A DNA stretch of 62,073 nucleotides from an uncultured Lachnospiraceae bacterium (GCA_910585605.1 CAJUFL010000018.1:1-62073); one strand, 5' to 3'. Counted from the first letter of the stretch, positions 45,953-55,066 are shown. The notes: generated by a model not told the origin, from the sequence alone. Numbers and translations are program-made.

Positions 45953-46076
45953 ATTAAAGGCTGTCAATCCGATGAAATTGGGTGGGGCTTATGAATAATG
46001 TCAGAATTACCGCAGAGGAGATTGTGCAGAGGAAAATGATATATGTGTGATTCTGAATGGGGCGGGAAACTGCCCT
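45953..46076 (+). repeat. tnpV 3'-end repeat, copy B (degenerate)
   Basis: Matches 44432-44555 across its length, including the tail that reads ATATGTGTGATTCTGAAT, with small indels that break the tnpV frame. Both copies are followed by a TGGTATACT sequence that could be a -10 region for the next gene. Confidence 0.85.
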
Positions 46077-46171
46077 TATTTTTAGAGAAGATTTGTTCTG
46101 CCATATGCCATAAAATTGTGGAATGAGCAGATAAATTGTGGTATACTTTGTTTTGATAAGGAGAAGACATT

Positions 46172-46660
46172 ATGCGAAAACTTAAAGTTTATTTAGACAC
46201 TTCTGTGGTCAGTTATCTGTATCAGGTGGATGCACCGGAGAAGATGCAGAATACATTGGATTTATGGGAGTTATTTAAAAATAAGGTGTATGAGGTATAT
46301 ATTTCAGATATTGTAATAAGAGAAATTAGCGGATGCAATGAGGAAAAATTGAAAATATTATTGGATTATCTGGACCAGATAGATTATAATATAATTGAGA
46401 CAGATGAAGATACCGTTGAATTGGCCGGAAAGTTTATTGATTTTGGGATTTTGAAACAAAAAAGTTTTGATGACTGCCAGCATATTGCAGCGGCAATACT
46501 TGCGGGATGTGATATTATTACATCATGGAATTTTAAGCATATTGTAAATGTAAAGACAGTTAGAGGGGTTAAGGTCATAACAACATTAGAGGGATATAAG
46601 GACTTACTGATATATCCACCATCGGTTCTGATAGAAAGTGAGGATGATGACTATGAATGA
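46172..46660 (+). CDS. PIN-domain toxin-like protein
   Basis: RNase-type toxin of 162 residues. The conserved acidic residues appear in YLDTSVVSYL (Asp), the DIVIREISG region, and KSFDDCQHIAAA, with TSWNFKHI as the last family motif. The small gene that follows overlaps its end, forming a toxin-antitoxin pair. A sequence TGGTATACT at 46139-46147 before it is the probable -10 region, derived from the tnpV-end copy B. Confidence 0.88.
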   Translation: MRKLKVYLDTSVVSYLYQVDAPEKMQNTLDLWELFKNKVYEVYISDIVIREISGCNEEKLKILLDYLDQIDYNIIETDEDTVELAGKFIDFGILKQKSFDDCQHIAAAILAGCDIITSWNFKHIVNVKTVRGVKVITTLEGYKDLLIYPPSVLIESEDDDYE

Positions 46661-46826
46661 GCCAACAGTAAGTGAACGGTTTGATGTGGAAGATATTAGA
46701 AAAATAAGAGAATATAATTCGCTTCGCCATGTTAAAATGACGCCTGCTGAAATTGTAGAAGATACAAAAAAAGGTGCGTCTGAATTACTTGCACGGCTGA
46801 AGGAAAATAAAATGATGAAAGTATGA
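46653..46826 (+). CDS. probable antitoxin of the PIN toxin
   Basis: Charged protein of 57 residues overlapping the PIN gene by 8 bp. It has no DNA-binding motif that I can identify. Overlap and size indicate the cognate antitoxin. ATG 46653 is chosen; earlier in-frame GTG and ATG codons from 46638 are possible. A perfect hairpin follows. Confidence 0.7.
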   Translation: MNEPTVSERFDVEDIRKIREYNSLRHVKMTPAEIVEDTKKGASELLARLKENKMMKV

Positions 46827-46863
46827 GAAATGCTATGGGCAGGATATGTCCATAGCATTTCTC
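46825..46863. terminator. hairpin after the PIN/antitoxin pair
   Basis: Perfect 14-bp stem GAGAAATGCTATGG / CCATAGCATTTCTC, loop of 11 nt. There is no strong U-run, so it is a likely but not classical terminator. Confidence 0.6.
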
Positions 46864-46962
46864 CATTAAGTTGTAGGGCAGAAAAATTTATTGTTTTTTT
46901 TAAAACAAACATCATAATATGATAACGATAAGTTGTAATATTTGTAAATGAGGAATATGGTT

Positions 46963-47784
46963 ATGAAGAAAAATAAGTATATTTTATTGAGTATATGTGC
47001 GGTTTGTGCAGCATTATTGCTAGCATTTTTCGTAAATATTTTGTTTAAAATAAGGACAGATAGTATACTTAGGGCTGAATGGACAGCAGGCGATGCGCTT
47101 AATTATGTTGCCGCAATGACAGGAGCCATTAGCACTTTTGTCTTAAGTTTGATAGCATATAAACAGAATGAGAAATTGCAGCAGATGGAAGATAATAATT
47201 ATATTGCAGCAAATAGCTGTATGATACTGATTAATCAGGTACAGGTTAAGCCTAAGGCAAATATCCCTGTAAATTATGAATTACATACTGAACAGATTTT
47301 GCAGGAAAGGGATAATGAGGATGCATGTCCATCAGGATATAATGTAGAAGTGAGATTTAAGAAGATTAGTGATTCTTTGCAGGCAACTCCATCAATGATA
47401 TATGTTTCTAAATGTACTCTTTTTGTCGGAAGTGAAACAAGGACATTAGAAAGCGATTTGTGGTTGGAGAATGTCCGCGAAGGCTATACAAGGACTGCCA
47501 TATGTGAATCGGACATTGCCTTTAACTGTACGTTGCTGGTGGCTAAAAGCAAACAGGAAAAGTTTGAAGAAGCCATAAAAACGCAGAATAACAAATTGAC
47601 AATAGAAATTGAGTTTAACATTGTTACAGATAAATATGTAATGACAAAATGTAAATGCATGGCATATTGTGAATATCAGAATAGCAGTGGGATAATTATT
47701 TGGAAAAGCAAAGAACCAACGGTATTCTTTTATGGGCATGAATTAAAGGATAGGAGTCAAATAAAAGTGTTAGGTGAGGTGTAA
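46963..47784 (+). CDS. membrane protein of unknown function
   Basis: Protein of 273 residues with two membrane helices at about 5-28 and 45-68, the second in WTAGDALNYVAAMTGAISTF, and a soluble rest of mostly beta type. Small two-helix membrane proteins with this start are common in defence islands, but I recognise no family. ATG 46963 follows AATGAGGA; ATG 46948 and 46957 are other options. The next gene starts 6 bp later. Confidence 0.6.
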   Translation: MKKNKYILLSICAVCAALLLAFFVNILFKIRTDSILRAEWTAGDALNYVAAMTGAISTFVLSLIAYKQNEKLQQMEDNNYIAANSCMILINQVQVKPKANIPVNYELHTEQILQERDNEDACPSGYNVEVRFKKISDSLQATPSMIYVSKCTLFVGSETRTLESDLWLENVREGYTRTAICESDIAFNCTLLVAKSKQEKFEEAIKTQNNKLTIEIEFNIVTDKYVMTKCKCMAYCEYQNSSGIIIWKSKEPTVFFYGHELKDRSQIKVLGEV

Positions 47785-47790
47785 GGAGAA

Positions 47791-48171
47791 ATGGCTTATT
47801 ATTTATGTTTTAATAAAATGTTATTGAATGAGGCAGAGAAACTGGCAGAAATTAAGGGGAAAATAAGAGATGCAAAGGCGGCACACGATTTATATGTATT
47901 GAAGGAGGTTATGGCGGGGAAAGCTACCTGTATTGATATTTATGCATTAGATGAGAGGCTTAGAAAAGAATATGATACCATCGAACAGTTAGAAAGCAAA
48001 GAGTCAATATATGCCTTTGGAGATAATAATAAAATTGTTTCAGGTAATTCGGAAACAGAGAAGATGATATTGCGTCTACAGTCTGACAGGCGTGGGATAT
48101 TGGCAGATGTCCTGATAAAACATGGACGTATGAAATGTGCGGAGGAATTGTACAAAAAGATAGAAAAATAA
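47791..48171 (+). CDS. small protein of unknown function
   Basis: Charged, largely helical protein of 126 residues, with GTAAGGAGAA directly before the ATG. It probably shares a transcript with the preceding membrane protein. I see no motif. Confidence 0.6.
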   Translation: MAYYLCFNKMLLNEAEKLAEIKGKIRDAKAAHDLYVLKEVMAGKATCIDIYALDERLRKEYDTIEQLESKESIYAFGDNNKIVSGNSETEKMILRLQSDRRGILADVLIKHGRMKCAEELYKKIEK

Positions 48172-48430
48172 GATTTTACTAAATTATTTTTGATTTTGGC
48201 TTAAAATTCTGCATTATTGATAGATGAAGATAATGTAGGATTTTTTTATGTAGGATTATAGAATTTGGTGTGGTAAGAAAGTGTTTTTACAAGAAGTTTT
48301 CAGAACGATATAGAATTAATATAACATTCGCCCTTTTTGATATAGAAATGATGTAGAAATCGGAAAAATGATATAGGTATGATAGTAAGCGTTGGCAAAT
48401 GAGAAAAATCGAATGGGAGGAGTGATTTGA
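48172..48430. other. AT-rich intergenic stretch with short repeats
   Basis: No gene is visible. The sequences GATATAGAA, GATGTAGAA and GATATAGG recur in the same direction between about 48310 and 48400, at short distances. They may be binding sites for an excision or replication protein of the island. The region is too degenerate to say more. Confidence 0.35.
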
Positions 48431-48514
48431 ATGACTGTCAGAGAAGACATAAAACAAATAAAGAAATACAAAGATTTAGTAACACGTTACAGTTTTATAA
48501 AGAAATGTTGGTAG
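48431..48514 (+). pseudogene. 27-codon remnant open frame
   Basis: ATG 48431 with GGGAGGAG before it encodes a 27-residue basic peptide starting MTVREDIKQIKKYKDL and then stops. The good ribosome site and abrupt end suggest the first part of a gene cut off by a deletion that also removed the front of the integrase. Confidence 0.4.
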
Positions 48515-48604
48515 TGTAGTAAAATACAAGGAAAGGCATCATGGAGCTGGTTCTGTGATGTCTTTTTTGATGAAAAATAAATTGATATTTTTTTTAGATT
48601 TTAG

Positions 48605-49132
48605 TTGACAAAAGCAGAATTAGCAGCATTAAAAGTAGAAGATATTGACATGATACGTCATGTTGTCTATGTAAATGATAGCTGTAAATCCTATAAAAAG
48701 AGGGACGAATATGGCAATGCAGTAGGCGGCTATGTTCATACAGTTGGAGGAACAAAGACACCAAAAGGAAAACGGATGATTCCAATGTCTTATAACGCTC
48801 AAAAGTTATTTGCAATACTATTGCAATATAGAAAAGATAAAGGTTATCAGTCTAGATATCTTGCCTATGATGGAGAAGAGACAGCTGCAAGAGCTAAATC
48901 TATGTCAAAGATCTTAAAGACATTGTGTGCAAGAACAGAAATAGATAATTTCACTTCTCATATAATAAGGAAGAGTTTTGCAACAGCACTTAGCTGCTGT
49001 CCTGATATTGATATAGCAACTATATCTGAATATCTGGGGCATGCACAGGTCTCAACAACAGTAGATAATTATCTTATTCCGGCAAGGGAAACTATAGAAG
49101 ATAGAATAAAAAAGATATCACAAATGGTGTGA
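48605..49132 (+). pseudogene. truncated tyrosine integrase (C-terminal part)
   Basis: Only the catalytic part remains: KAELAALKVEDID marks the region just after the first Arg box, which is itself missing, then HIIRKSFAT (H-x-x-R), LGHAQVSTT and the nucleophile Tyr in VDNYLI. The N-terminal DNA-binding domain is lost. The stop is about 65 bp from the tRNA-Thr 3' end, the usual insertion point of such integrases. It is probably the dead integrase of this island. Confidence 0.85.
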
Positions 49133-49196
49133 AAATTGACAACAAAACATATAATGTGTCATATTAAAATAAGCTAGATTTAACAGATTTTTGGAA

Positions 49197-49269
49197 AGCT
49201 AGCGACGGGAATCGAACCCGTGACCTCCTCACTACCAATGAGGTGCGCTACCGACTGTGCCACGCCAGC
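49197..49269 (-). tRNA. tRNA-Thr (anticodon GGU)
   Basis: On the minus strand the acceptor stem GCTGGCG pairs with CGCTAGC with one GU, the anticodon stem CCTCA/TGAGG encloses TTGGTAG with anticodon GGT, and the T arm is ACGGG-TTCGATT-CCCGT. The CCA end is not encoded. The discriminator base is T. Confidence 0.95.
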
Positions 49270-49377
49270 TTGTCTTTGCGACTTGTCTATAATATCAAAA
49301 AAAAATATTCTTGTAAAGAGTTTTTTCGAAAATATTATCCCAATATAATTCAGAAATGTTGTGATATAAAGTTTGGG

Positions 49378-49980
49378 TCAGGGGTGGATGTATAATTTCT
49401 TCACCTTTTCCCGGATACGCTGTACTGCATTGTCAACGGATTTGACAGGTTTGTTCAAAAAAGAGGCAATATCAGAGTAGGACAGACCATCTAAGTATAA
49501 CGGTAGAATTTCTTTTTCCATTTTACTAAGATTTTTGTCTAACAGGCTTTCGATATGTGAGGTGTTTTCCCTATCCAATACTATATGTTCCGGATTAGAA
49601 TCATTTCCTGCCTCCAGATTGTTGATAAGTTCTGAATCGTCTTCATTGTTGCGGCTGTAAAAGGAAATATAAGAATTAAGGGGGGAATGTTTTTTTCGGT
49701 TGGAAGCTTTTATTGCACTGTATATCTGACGATCAATACAAAGTTTTGCAAAAGTATAAAAGGATGCAGTACTGCTTTCTTCATAATTTTGTATGGCTTT
49801 GAAAAGACCTATCATCCCCTCCTGGGATAAGTCTTCTGTGTCTGCACCTATTAAGTACAGGGTACGGATAGATTTTTTTACTAAAGGGGAGTATTTCTTT
49901 AATAAGTATTCTGTTGCCTCCTGATTACCGTTATGGATGAATGCAATCAGTTTTTCATCGGTGTATTGTTCGAAATTCAT
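49378..49980 (-). CDS. sigH: sigma-70 family sigma factor, SigH-like
   Basis: Sigma factor of 200 residues. Region 2 is seen in KYSPLVKKSIRTLYLIGADTEDLSQEGMIGLFKAIQNYEES, with the DLxQEG and FYTFAKLCIDRQI pieces, and region 4 in YLDGLSYSDIASFLNKPVKSVDNAVQRIREK. Size and sequence fit the sporulation/stationary factor SigH (Spo0H), and the rlmB neighbourhood supports this. In Bacillus sigH runs in the same direction as cysS-mrnC-rlmB; here it points the opposite way. A start with GGAG on the minus strand is present. Confidence 0.85.
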   Translation of the reverse strand: MNFEQYTDEKLIAFIHNGNQEATEYLLKKYSPLVKKSIRTLYLIGADTEDLSQEGMIGLFKAIQNYEESSTASFYTFAKLCIDRQIYSAIKASNRKKHSPLNSYISFYSRNNEDDSELINNLEAGNDSNPEHIVLDRENTSHIESLLDKNLSKMEKEILPLYLDGLSYSDIASFLNKPVKSVDNAVQRIREKVKKLYIHP

Positions 49981-50021
49981 ACATAGTACTCCATTTTTAT
50001 AACTGACCGAAGACAGGAGGG

Positions 50022-50660
50022 TTATTCTTCTGGGGCAGCAGGAATGCTGGTGTCATCCGGTTCAGAGGTATTTGCTTCTGTAGCAGGTTCTGTAGTGGCC
50101 TCGGTATTTGCTTCTGTGGTCGTAGTTTGAGTTGTCAATTCCGTAGTTTTAGGGGTTTCTGTAGTAGCTTTTGTTGTTTTGGAATCATCATTTACTTTGT
50201 TTGTGATTTCGTCTATCTTATCTTCAAAGTCCTGTTTTTGGTCATCCTCTTGCCGAGTCGTTTTTCCTGAGTCGTTTTCCGTATCATCATCTTTATGGAT
50301 TCTGTCATTTTCTTCTGTAGTAAGTCTGGTGGTCCGGTGTTTGGATTTGACACCACCACTGGCACTATTGACAATGAAAGTAATGAGTCCAAGGAAAAGG
50401 CATGCGATGACAATAACTATCAGAATCATTAAAATGGTTTTTAACATATCACGGTTTGGCTTGTTTTGAAGGGATTGAGCCTGTTCTTTTTGCTGTTCCT
50501 TTGCCTGTTCTGTTCTGGATTTGGCAGCCGCTGCCTTTTTCTCTTCTTTTAACTGAAGCTTTTTTTCCTCTTTTTCAAATTCTTCATCATATTCATTTAA
50601 ATCAAAATCGACAATGTCGAATTCCTCTGTATTGTTCGGTAAATTTGTATTCTTATTCAT
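50022..50660 (-). CDS. single-pass membrane protein with Thr-rich tail
   Basis: Protein of 212 residues. A charged cytoplasmic part with a Lys/Ala/Glu-rich coiled coil (about 30-65), one membrane helix (about 74-94), then an external part that turns into low-complexity Thr/Glu repeats (about 160-205). No enzyme motif. It lies 41 bp upstream of sigH, in the same direction. It may be coexpressed with sigH. Its function is unknown. Confidence 0.7.
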   Translation of the reverse strand: MNKNTNLPNNTEEFDIVDFDLNEYDEEFEKEEKKLQLKEEKKAAAAKSRTEQAKEQQKEQAQSLQNKPNRDMLKTILMILIVIVIACLFLGLITFIVNSASGGVKSKHRTTRLTTEENDRIHKDDDTENDSGKTTRQEDDQKQDFEDKIDEITNKVNDDSKTTKATTETPKTTELTTQTTTTEANTEATTEPATEANTSEPDDTSIPAAPEE

Positions 50661-50809
50661 TCTGAACGTATTGAACTATATAAAAATAGTTATTTCCTTT
50701 CTTTATATTTTTCAAATCTTATTCATCATACAACAAAATAGGAGAATAATCAAATTTTGTGAAAAAACATCATAAAAAATTCAAACAAATCAGAAAAGCA
50801 GCCCTTGAA

Positions 50810-50838
50810 TTGACGGAAGGGGGGAAATGTGATAAAGT
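50810..50838 (+). promoter_or_regulatory. promoter candidate for glnS
   Basis: TTGACG (50810-50815), 17-bp spacer and TAAAGT (50833-50838). It lies about 70 nt before the glnS ATG. Confidence 0.5.
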
Positions 50839-50910
50839 AGTACTAATTGTGGAATGTTGGTAAAAATATTTTACACGGATTGAAATGACGCAATAAAGGA
50901 GTTAGCAGGA

Positions 50911-52569
50911 ATGGAAAGCGAAGTAGTTTCTAAGAATTTTATTGAACAGATAATCGAGAAAGATTTAGAAGAGGGTAAATATAATAAAATTGTGACAAGA
51001 TTTCCGCCGGAACCTAATGGGTATCTGCATATTGGACATGCAAAGTCTATTATTTTGAATTCCGGTCTGGCAAAGGAATATAATGGAACTTTTAACTTAA
51101 GATTTGACGATACTAATCCAATAAAGGAAAAATCTGAGTATGTACAATCTATTTTAGAAGATGTAAAATGGTTAGGAGCAGATTTTGGAGATAATGTGTA
51201 TTATGCTTCCGATTATTTTGACGCAATGTATGAAGGTGCCGTTAAACTGATTAAAAAGGGAAAGGCTTTTGTATGTGATTTGACGGCAGATGAAATCAGA
51301 GATTACAGAGGAACCTTAAAGGAACCGGGAAAAGAGAGTCCATACCGGAACCGGAGTATAGAAGAAAATCTGGATTTGTTTGAGAGAATGAAAAATGGGG
51401 AGTTTCCGGATGGAACAAAAGTCCTTCGTGCAAAGATTGATATGGCATCTCCTAATATTAATATGAGGGATCCGGTTATTTACCGTATTGCAAGAATGCC
51501 GCACCATAATACCGGAGATAAGTGGTGTATTTACCCCATGTATGATTTTGCACATCCGATTGAGGATGCGGTGGAGGGGGTTACCCATTCCATTTGTACT
51601 TTGGAATTTGAGGATCACAGACCGTTATATGACTGGGTGGTTAGAGAGCTGGAGTTTGAATATCCTCCAAAACAGATTGAATTTGCGAAGCTCTATCTGC
51701 AAAATGTGATAACCGGCAAACGTTACATTAAAAAACTGGTAGAAGATGGCGTAGTAGATGGCTGGAATGATCCAAGGCTGGTATCTATTAGTGCACTTCG
51801 CCGAAAAGGAGTAACTCCGGAGGCAATTCGTATGTTTATGGAACTTTCCGGTGTATCCAAGGCAAATTCTACTTCTGATATGGCAATGCTGGAATATTGT
51901 ATTAGAGAAGACCTTAAGATGAAAGCAAAGCGTATGATGGCAGTGATTGATCCGATAAAGCTTGTGATTGATAACTATCCGGAAGACGAATCAGAATTGT
52001 TAGAGATAGAGAATAATCAGGAAAATGAAGAATTAGGAACCCGGATGGTATCTTTTAGCAGGGAACTTTATATTGAAAGGGAAGATTTTATGGAGGTTCC
52101 ACCCAAAAAATATTTCAGGCTTTTTCCGGGAAATGAAGTACGCCTTAAGAATGCTTATTTTGTTACATGTACGGATTTTGTAAAAGATGAAGAGGGGAAT
52201 GTTATAGAAGTTCATTGTACGTATGATCCGACGACAAAATCAGGTTCAGGGTTTGAAGGAAGAAAAGTAAAGGGAACCATTCACTGGGTGGATGCCACAA
52301 CTGCGGTGAATGCAACTGTAAGGCTGTATGAAAATCTGATTGAAGAAGGGGAAGAGGTATTAAAGGAAGACTATTCCAATCTGAACCCTAATTCATTGGT
52401 TGAGATGAAAAATTGTAAATTGGAGGCAGCGTTTGCCGATATCAATTCAGGGGAACGTTTCCAGTTTTTAAGGCATGGTTATTTTTATTCGGACTCAGAA
52501 GCATCTACAGAGGGACATATGGTATTTAACCGTATTGTATCTTTGAAAAGCTCATATCGTCCAAAGTAG
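50911..52569 (+). CDS. glnS: glutaminyl-tRNA synthetase
   Basis: Charges tRNA-Gln, 552 residues. The HIGH-type motif is GYLHIGHAKS, with FDDTNP after it; the C-terminal anticodon-binding domains are present. The place of the usual VMSKR motif reads VITGKRYIKKL, keeping the basic residue but not Met-Ser-Lys. This variant seems shared by related genera, but I could not check. ATG 50911 is preceded by AAAGGAG. Confidence 0.93.
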   Translation: MESEVVSKNFIEQIIEKDLEEGKYNKIVTRFPPEPNGYLHIGHAKSIILNSGLAKEYNGTFNLRFDDTNPIKEKSEYVQSILEDVKWLGADFGDNVYYASDYFDAMYEGAVKLIKKGKAFVCDLTADEIRDYRGTLKEPGKESPYRNRSIEENLDLFERMKNGEFPDGTKVLRAKIDMASPNINMRDPVIYRIARMPHHNTGDKWCIYPMYDFAHPIEDAVEGVTHSICTLEFEDHRPLYDWVVRELEFEYPPKQIEFAKLYLQNVITGKRYIKKLVEDGVVDGWNDPRLVSISALRRKGVTPEAIRMFMELSGVSKANSTSDMAMLEYCIREDLKMKAKRMMAVIDPIKLVIDNYPEDESELLEIENNQENEELGTRMVSFSRELYIEREDFMEVPPKKYFRLFPGNEVRLKNAYFVTCTDFVKDEEGNVIEVHCTYDPTTKSGSGFEGRKVKGTIHWVDATTAVNATVRLYENLIEEGEEVLKEDYSNLNPNSLVEMKNCKLEAAFADINSGERFQFLRHGYFYSDSEASTEGHMVFNRIVSLKSSYRPK

Positions 52570-52583
52570 GAGGTTCATTTTTA

Positions 52584-53447
52584 ATGGGATTATTTTCAGG
52601 ATTAGAAAGTCTGGGGTTTAAAACTTCAAACATGGAGTTGTATCCCAAAGAAGAGAGTCGTGTAAAACCAGGGGCTGCTTCAGACAGCCAAAAAGGGAAA
52701 ACAGAAGTGTTATTAAAGGAAGAAGATTGTTTATTTCCCAAAACACATATCTGTCCGGTTTGTGATAAAAAATTTAAGACATTGTCTGTAAGAGCAGGAA
52801 AGCTTAGAAGTATCGGGCAGGATGAGGATTTACGACCACTATACAGGGAAATGGATCCTTTAAAATATGATGCTATAGTGTGTCCGAATTGCGGATATGC
52901 GGCAGTATCCAGATATTTTGATATTATGTTGCCGGTGCAGAAAAAGAGGATTCGTGAAGAGATACAGAAGAACTTTGGTGGTATGGAAGTAAGTACGGAT
53001 GTGTTTAGTTATGATGAAGCAATCTTACGATATAAAATGGTTTTGATGAATGATGTGGTGGGAGCTGTTAAGAGCAGCCGGAAGGCATATACATGTTTAA
53101 AGCTTGCGTGGATCATACGAGGTAAACTGGAAAAAGAAGGTCCCAAGTTAGAGCCTTCTGAGTGTGATAAATTACATGATGATGAGATGGAGTGTATCCA
53201 AAATGCTTACGAAGGATATGTAATGGCATTTTCTAATGAGAATTTTCCAATGAGTGGAATGGATGAGCTTACGGTTACATATCTGACAGCAGAGCTGGCG
53301 TTTAAACTGGAAAAATACAGGGAATCTTTGCAGCTGGTCTATAAAATTATAGGAAATAATGCTGCGTCATCACGAATGAAAGAAAAGTCTTTAGATTTAA
53401 AGGAAAGGATTCGTTCACAGGTTAAGGAAGAAAAAATAGAGAGTTAG
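52584..53447 (+). CDS. DUF2225 family protein
   Basis: Protein of 287 residues. Two CxxC pairs, CPVCDKKF near residue 53 and CPNCGYAAVSRYF near 95, form a probable zinc site of the DUF2225 family; the second half is helical and TPR-like (EAILRYKMVLM). Function is not established. It starts 14 bp after glnS and reads on into the next gene. Confidence 0.85.
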   Translation: MGLFSGLESLGFKTSNMELYPKEESRVKPGAASDSQKGKTEVLLKEEDCLFPKTHICPVCDKKFKTLSVRAGKLRSIGQDEDLRPLYREMDPLKYDAIVCPNCGYAAVSRYFDIMLPVQKKRIREEIQKNFGGMEVSTDVFSYDEAILRYKMVLMNDVVGAVKSSRKAYTCLKLAWIIRGKLEKEGPKLEPSECDKLHDDEMECIQNAYEGYVMAFSNENFPMSGMDELTVTYLTAELAFKLEKYRESLQLVYKIIGNNAASSRMKEKSLDLKERIRSQVKEEKIES

Positions 53448-53458
53448 GAGTGTTAACA

Positions 53459-54073
53459 TTGTCTATAGAATCACAAAAAGATCAAAGATATATATACGTT
53501 TTACTAAGCAGGACACATACAATGCCAGCAAGGCTGATAAGATTATTTACAGGGGAGCCCTATTCTCATACGTCAATTGCACTGGACATTGAATTAAAAT
53601 CTCTATATAGTTTTGCCAGAAAACATATTCATAATCCGTTTGACTGTGGATTTATTAATGAGAACATTGAAACCGGAATTTTTGGAATGGATAAGAATGT
53701 TTATTGCAGTGTGTATGAAATTCCAGTAACGGAAGAGCAGTATCAGATTATTCAGGAAGAGATTGATACTTTTATTAAAAACAGGGAAATATACAAATAT
53801 AATTATACCGGTCTGGTAAGGGTTATGTTTGGCAGAAATGTAGTAGATGGAAAACATTTCTTTTGTTCGCAATTTGTTTCCCATATAATATACAAAAGCG
53901 GTATCCGATTGTTTTCTAAGGCTGATGGTTTGGTTCGCCCATATGATTTTCATATCCGGTTAAAAGATAAAAGGATTTATAAGGGTAAGTTATCGGAATA
54001 CAGGCAATTTTTAAGAAGACAACAGATTGATAATAAGGATTATTTAAGCGAAGAATACGCAAGGGCAATTTAG
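53459..54073 (+). CDS. permuted papain-like (YiiX/NlpC-P60 fold) protein
   Basis: Protein of 204 residues. The putative catalytic His is in PYSHTSIALD (near residue 38) and the Cys in HFFCSQFVSHI (near residue 140). His before Cys is the circularly permuted order of the LRAT/YiiX group. No signal peptide. TTG 53459 is chosen, with TAGGAG 8 nt upstream; the GTG at 53450 overlaps that site. It follows DUF2225 in one transcript. The substrate is unknown. Confidence 0.7.
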   Translation: MSIESQKDQRYIYVLLSRTHTMPARLIRLFTGEPYSHTSIALDIELKSLYSFARKHIHNPFDCGFINENIETGIFGMDKNVYCSVYEIPVTEEQYQIIQEEIDTFIKNREIYKYNYTGLVRVMFGRNVVDGKHFFCSQFVSHIIYKSGIRLFSKADGLVRPYDFHIRLKDKRIYKGKLSEYRQFLRRQQIDNKDYLSEEYARAI

Positions 54074-54135
54074 AAGACACTGTCAGCACACCAGTGATAT
54101 GGAAAAGACCCTTTGTAACTGTAAACGGTATGGCA

Positions 54136-54175
54136 AAACAGCCAAGCCCTTGTGATGGGTTTGGCTGTTTTTCTT
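54136..54175 (+). terminator. terminator after the papain-like gene
   Basis: AAACAGCCAAGCCC / GGGTTTGGCTGTTT with one GU pair, loop of 7 nt, then TTCTTTT. It also faces the convergent DUF6062 gene. Confidence 0.88.
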
Positions 54176-54189
54176 TTATGTCAGAAAGT

Positions 54190-54921
54190 TTATTCTTTTG
54201 TGTCAGGGGTGGTACTGCTATGGGTTTTCAATATCGTGCGTGGTAAGGCATCTTTGGCATTTTTCCATGGTTCATTCTGATAACGGTAATCAAATTTATT
54301 GATAAACCATTCGATATCTTCCTGCATACGTTCCATATTAGAAAAATAAACAGACTGAATATCAGCAAGAAATTGTGTAAGCTGTTCTTTTGCTAAAAAA
54401 TCAGGAGCCCGGTCATAAAGCAGTGCATAATGATATGTACAAAATCCTTTTGATGCAGTTATCTTGGAAGAAAAAGTGTTGTCCTTTTTATATAGATGAA
54501 AAATAGTATCAATATAGCGGTCAAAAGTATTCGTGGTTCGGCTGCATATAAAGCAGCTGCCAGATAGTTTGTTAACATATTCTCCAAGAGCAGAGGCATC
54601 ATTCTTTTTCTTTAAAAAAGATTTTCCGGGGGTTGGTGCAGAGTCGCAAAGTCTTTTTAAATCCTTTGTGATTTTTGACATATGTGTGCTTAAAATCAGT
54701 GCAAGTCCTAAGCGGTTTTTCTGCTGGTACAAATCTTTGATATGTTTTTCGCAAAATCCCATTTCATCTGTCATGGCCCGGTTATCATCTTCCATATAGC
54801 TTGGTCCGAGAGTATATTCAATTGCCGATTGTTCCAAATCCTGTTTCATCTTACACAGTGGACATTCGCAGTCACTTTGGAAGGCATCCGTGACAGGTAT
54901 CGTATATAATTGTTCTTTCAT
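54190..54921 (-). CDS. DUF6062 family protein
   Basis: Protein of 243 residues with cysteine/histidine motifs CECPLCKM (near residue 20), GFCEKHI (near 56), CFIC (near 122) and GFCTYHYALL (near 160), which would bind metal. These fit DUF6062, common in Lachnospiraceae and without known function. It reads against its neighbours and starts behind AAAGGAGGA. Confidence 0.8.
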   Translation of the reverse strand: MKEQLYTIPVTDAFQSDCECPLCKMKQDLEQSAIEYTLGPSYMEDDNRAMTDEMGFCEKHIKDLYQQKNRLGLALILSTHMSKITKDLKRLCDSAPTPGKSFLKKKNDASALGEYVNKLSGSCFICSRTTNTFDRYIDTIFHLYKKDNTFSSKITASKGFCTYHYALLYDRAPDFLAKEQLTQFLADIQSVYFSNMERMQEDIEWFINKFDYRYQNEPWKNAKDALPRTILKTHSSTTPDTKE

Positions 54922-55066
54922 AATCGTCCTCCTTTGAAATTTTATTATAGTATGATTTTTTGGGTTTGTATACCGGATTTTGGAAAAGAATAAAAGGGAA
55001 CCATATCAGTGTCCTGCCGTAACAGTGCCAGCTGTCACAGACAGGGAAGATGATGAAAAAGATTAA

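Larger units (their letters stand above)
37410..49196. mobile_element. accessory genomic island between rlmB and tRNA-Thr
   Basis: About 11.8 kb without housekeeping genes, breaking an otherwise familiar gene neighbourhood (cysS-mrnC-rlmB ... sigH). It contains two paralogous XRE genes, a TnpB-like protein, an M48 protease, decayed IS21, TnpV remnants, a nuclease-like gene, a PIN toxin/antitoxin pair, two unknown genes and a truncated tyrosine integrase that ends about 65 bp from the 3' end of tRNA-Thr. The truncated integrase and the absence of conjugation genes show an eroded element. The boundaries are approximate; I could not find a second copy of the tRNA end. Confidence 0.55.
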
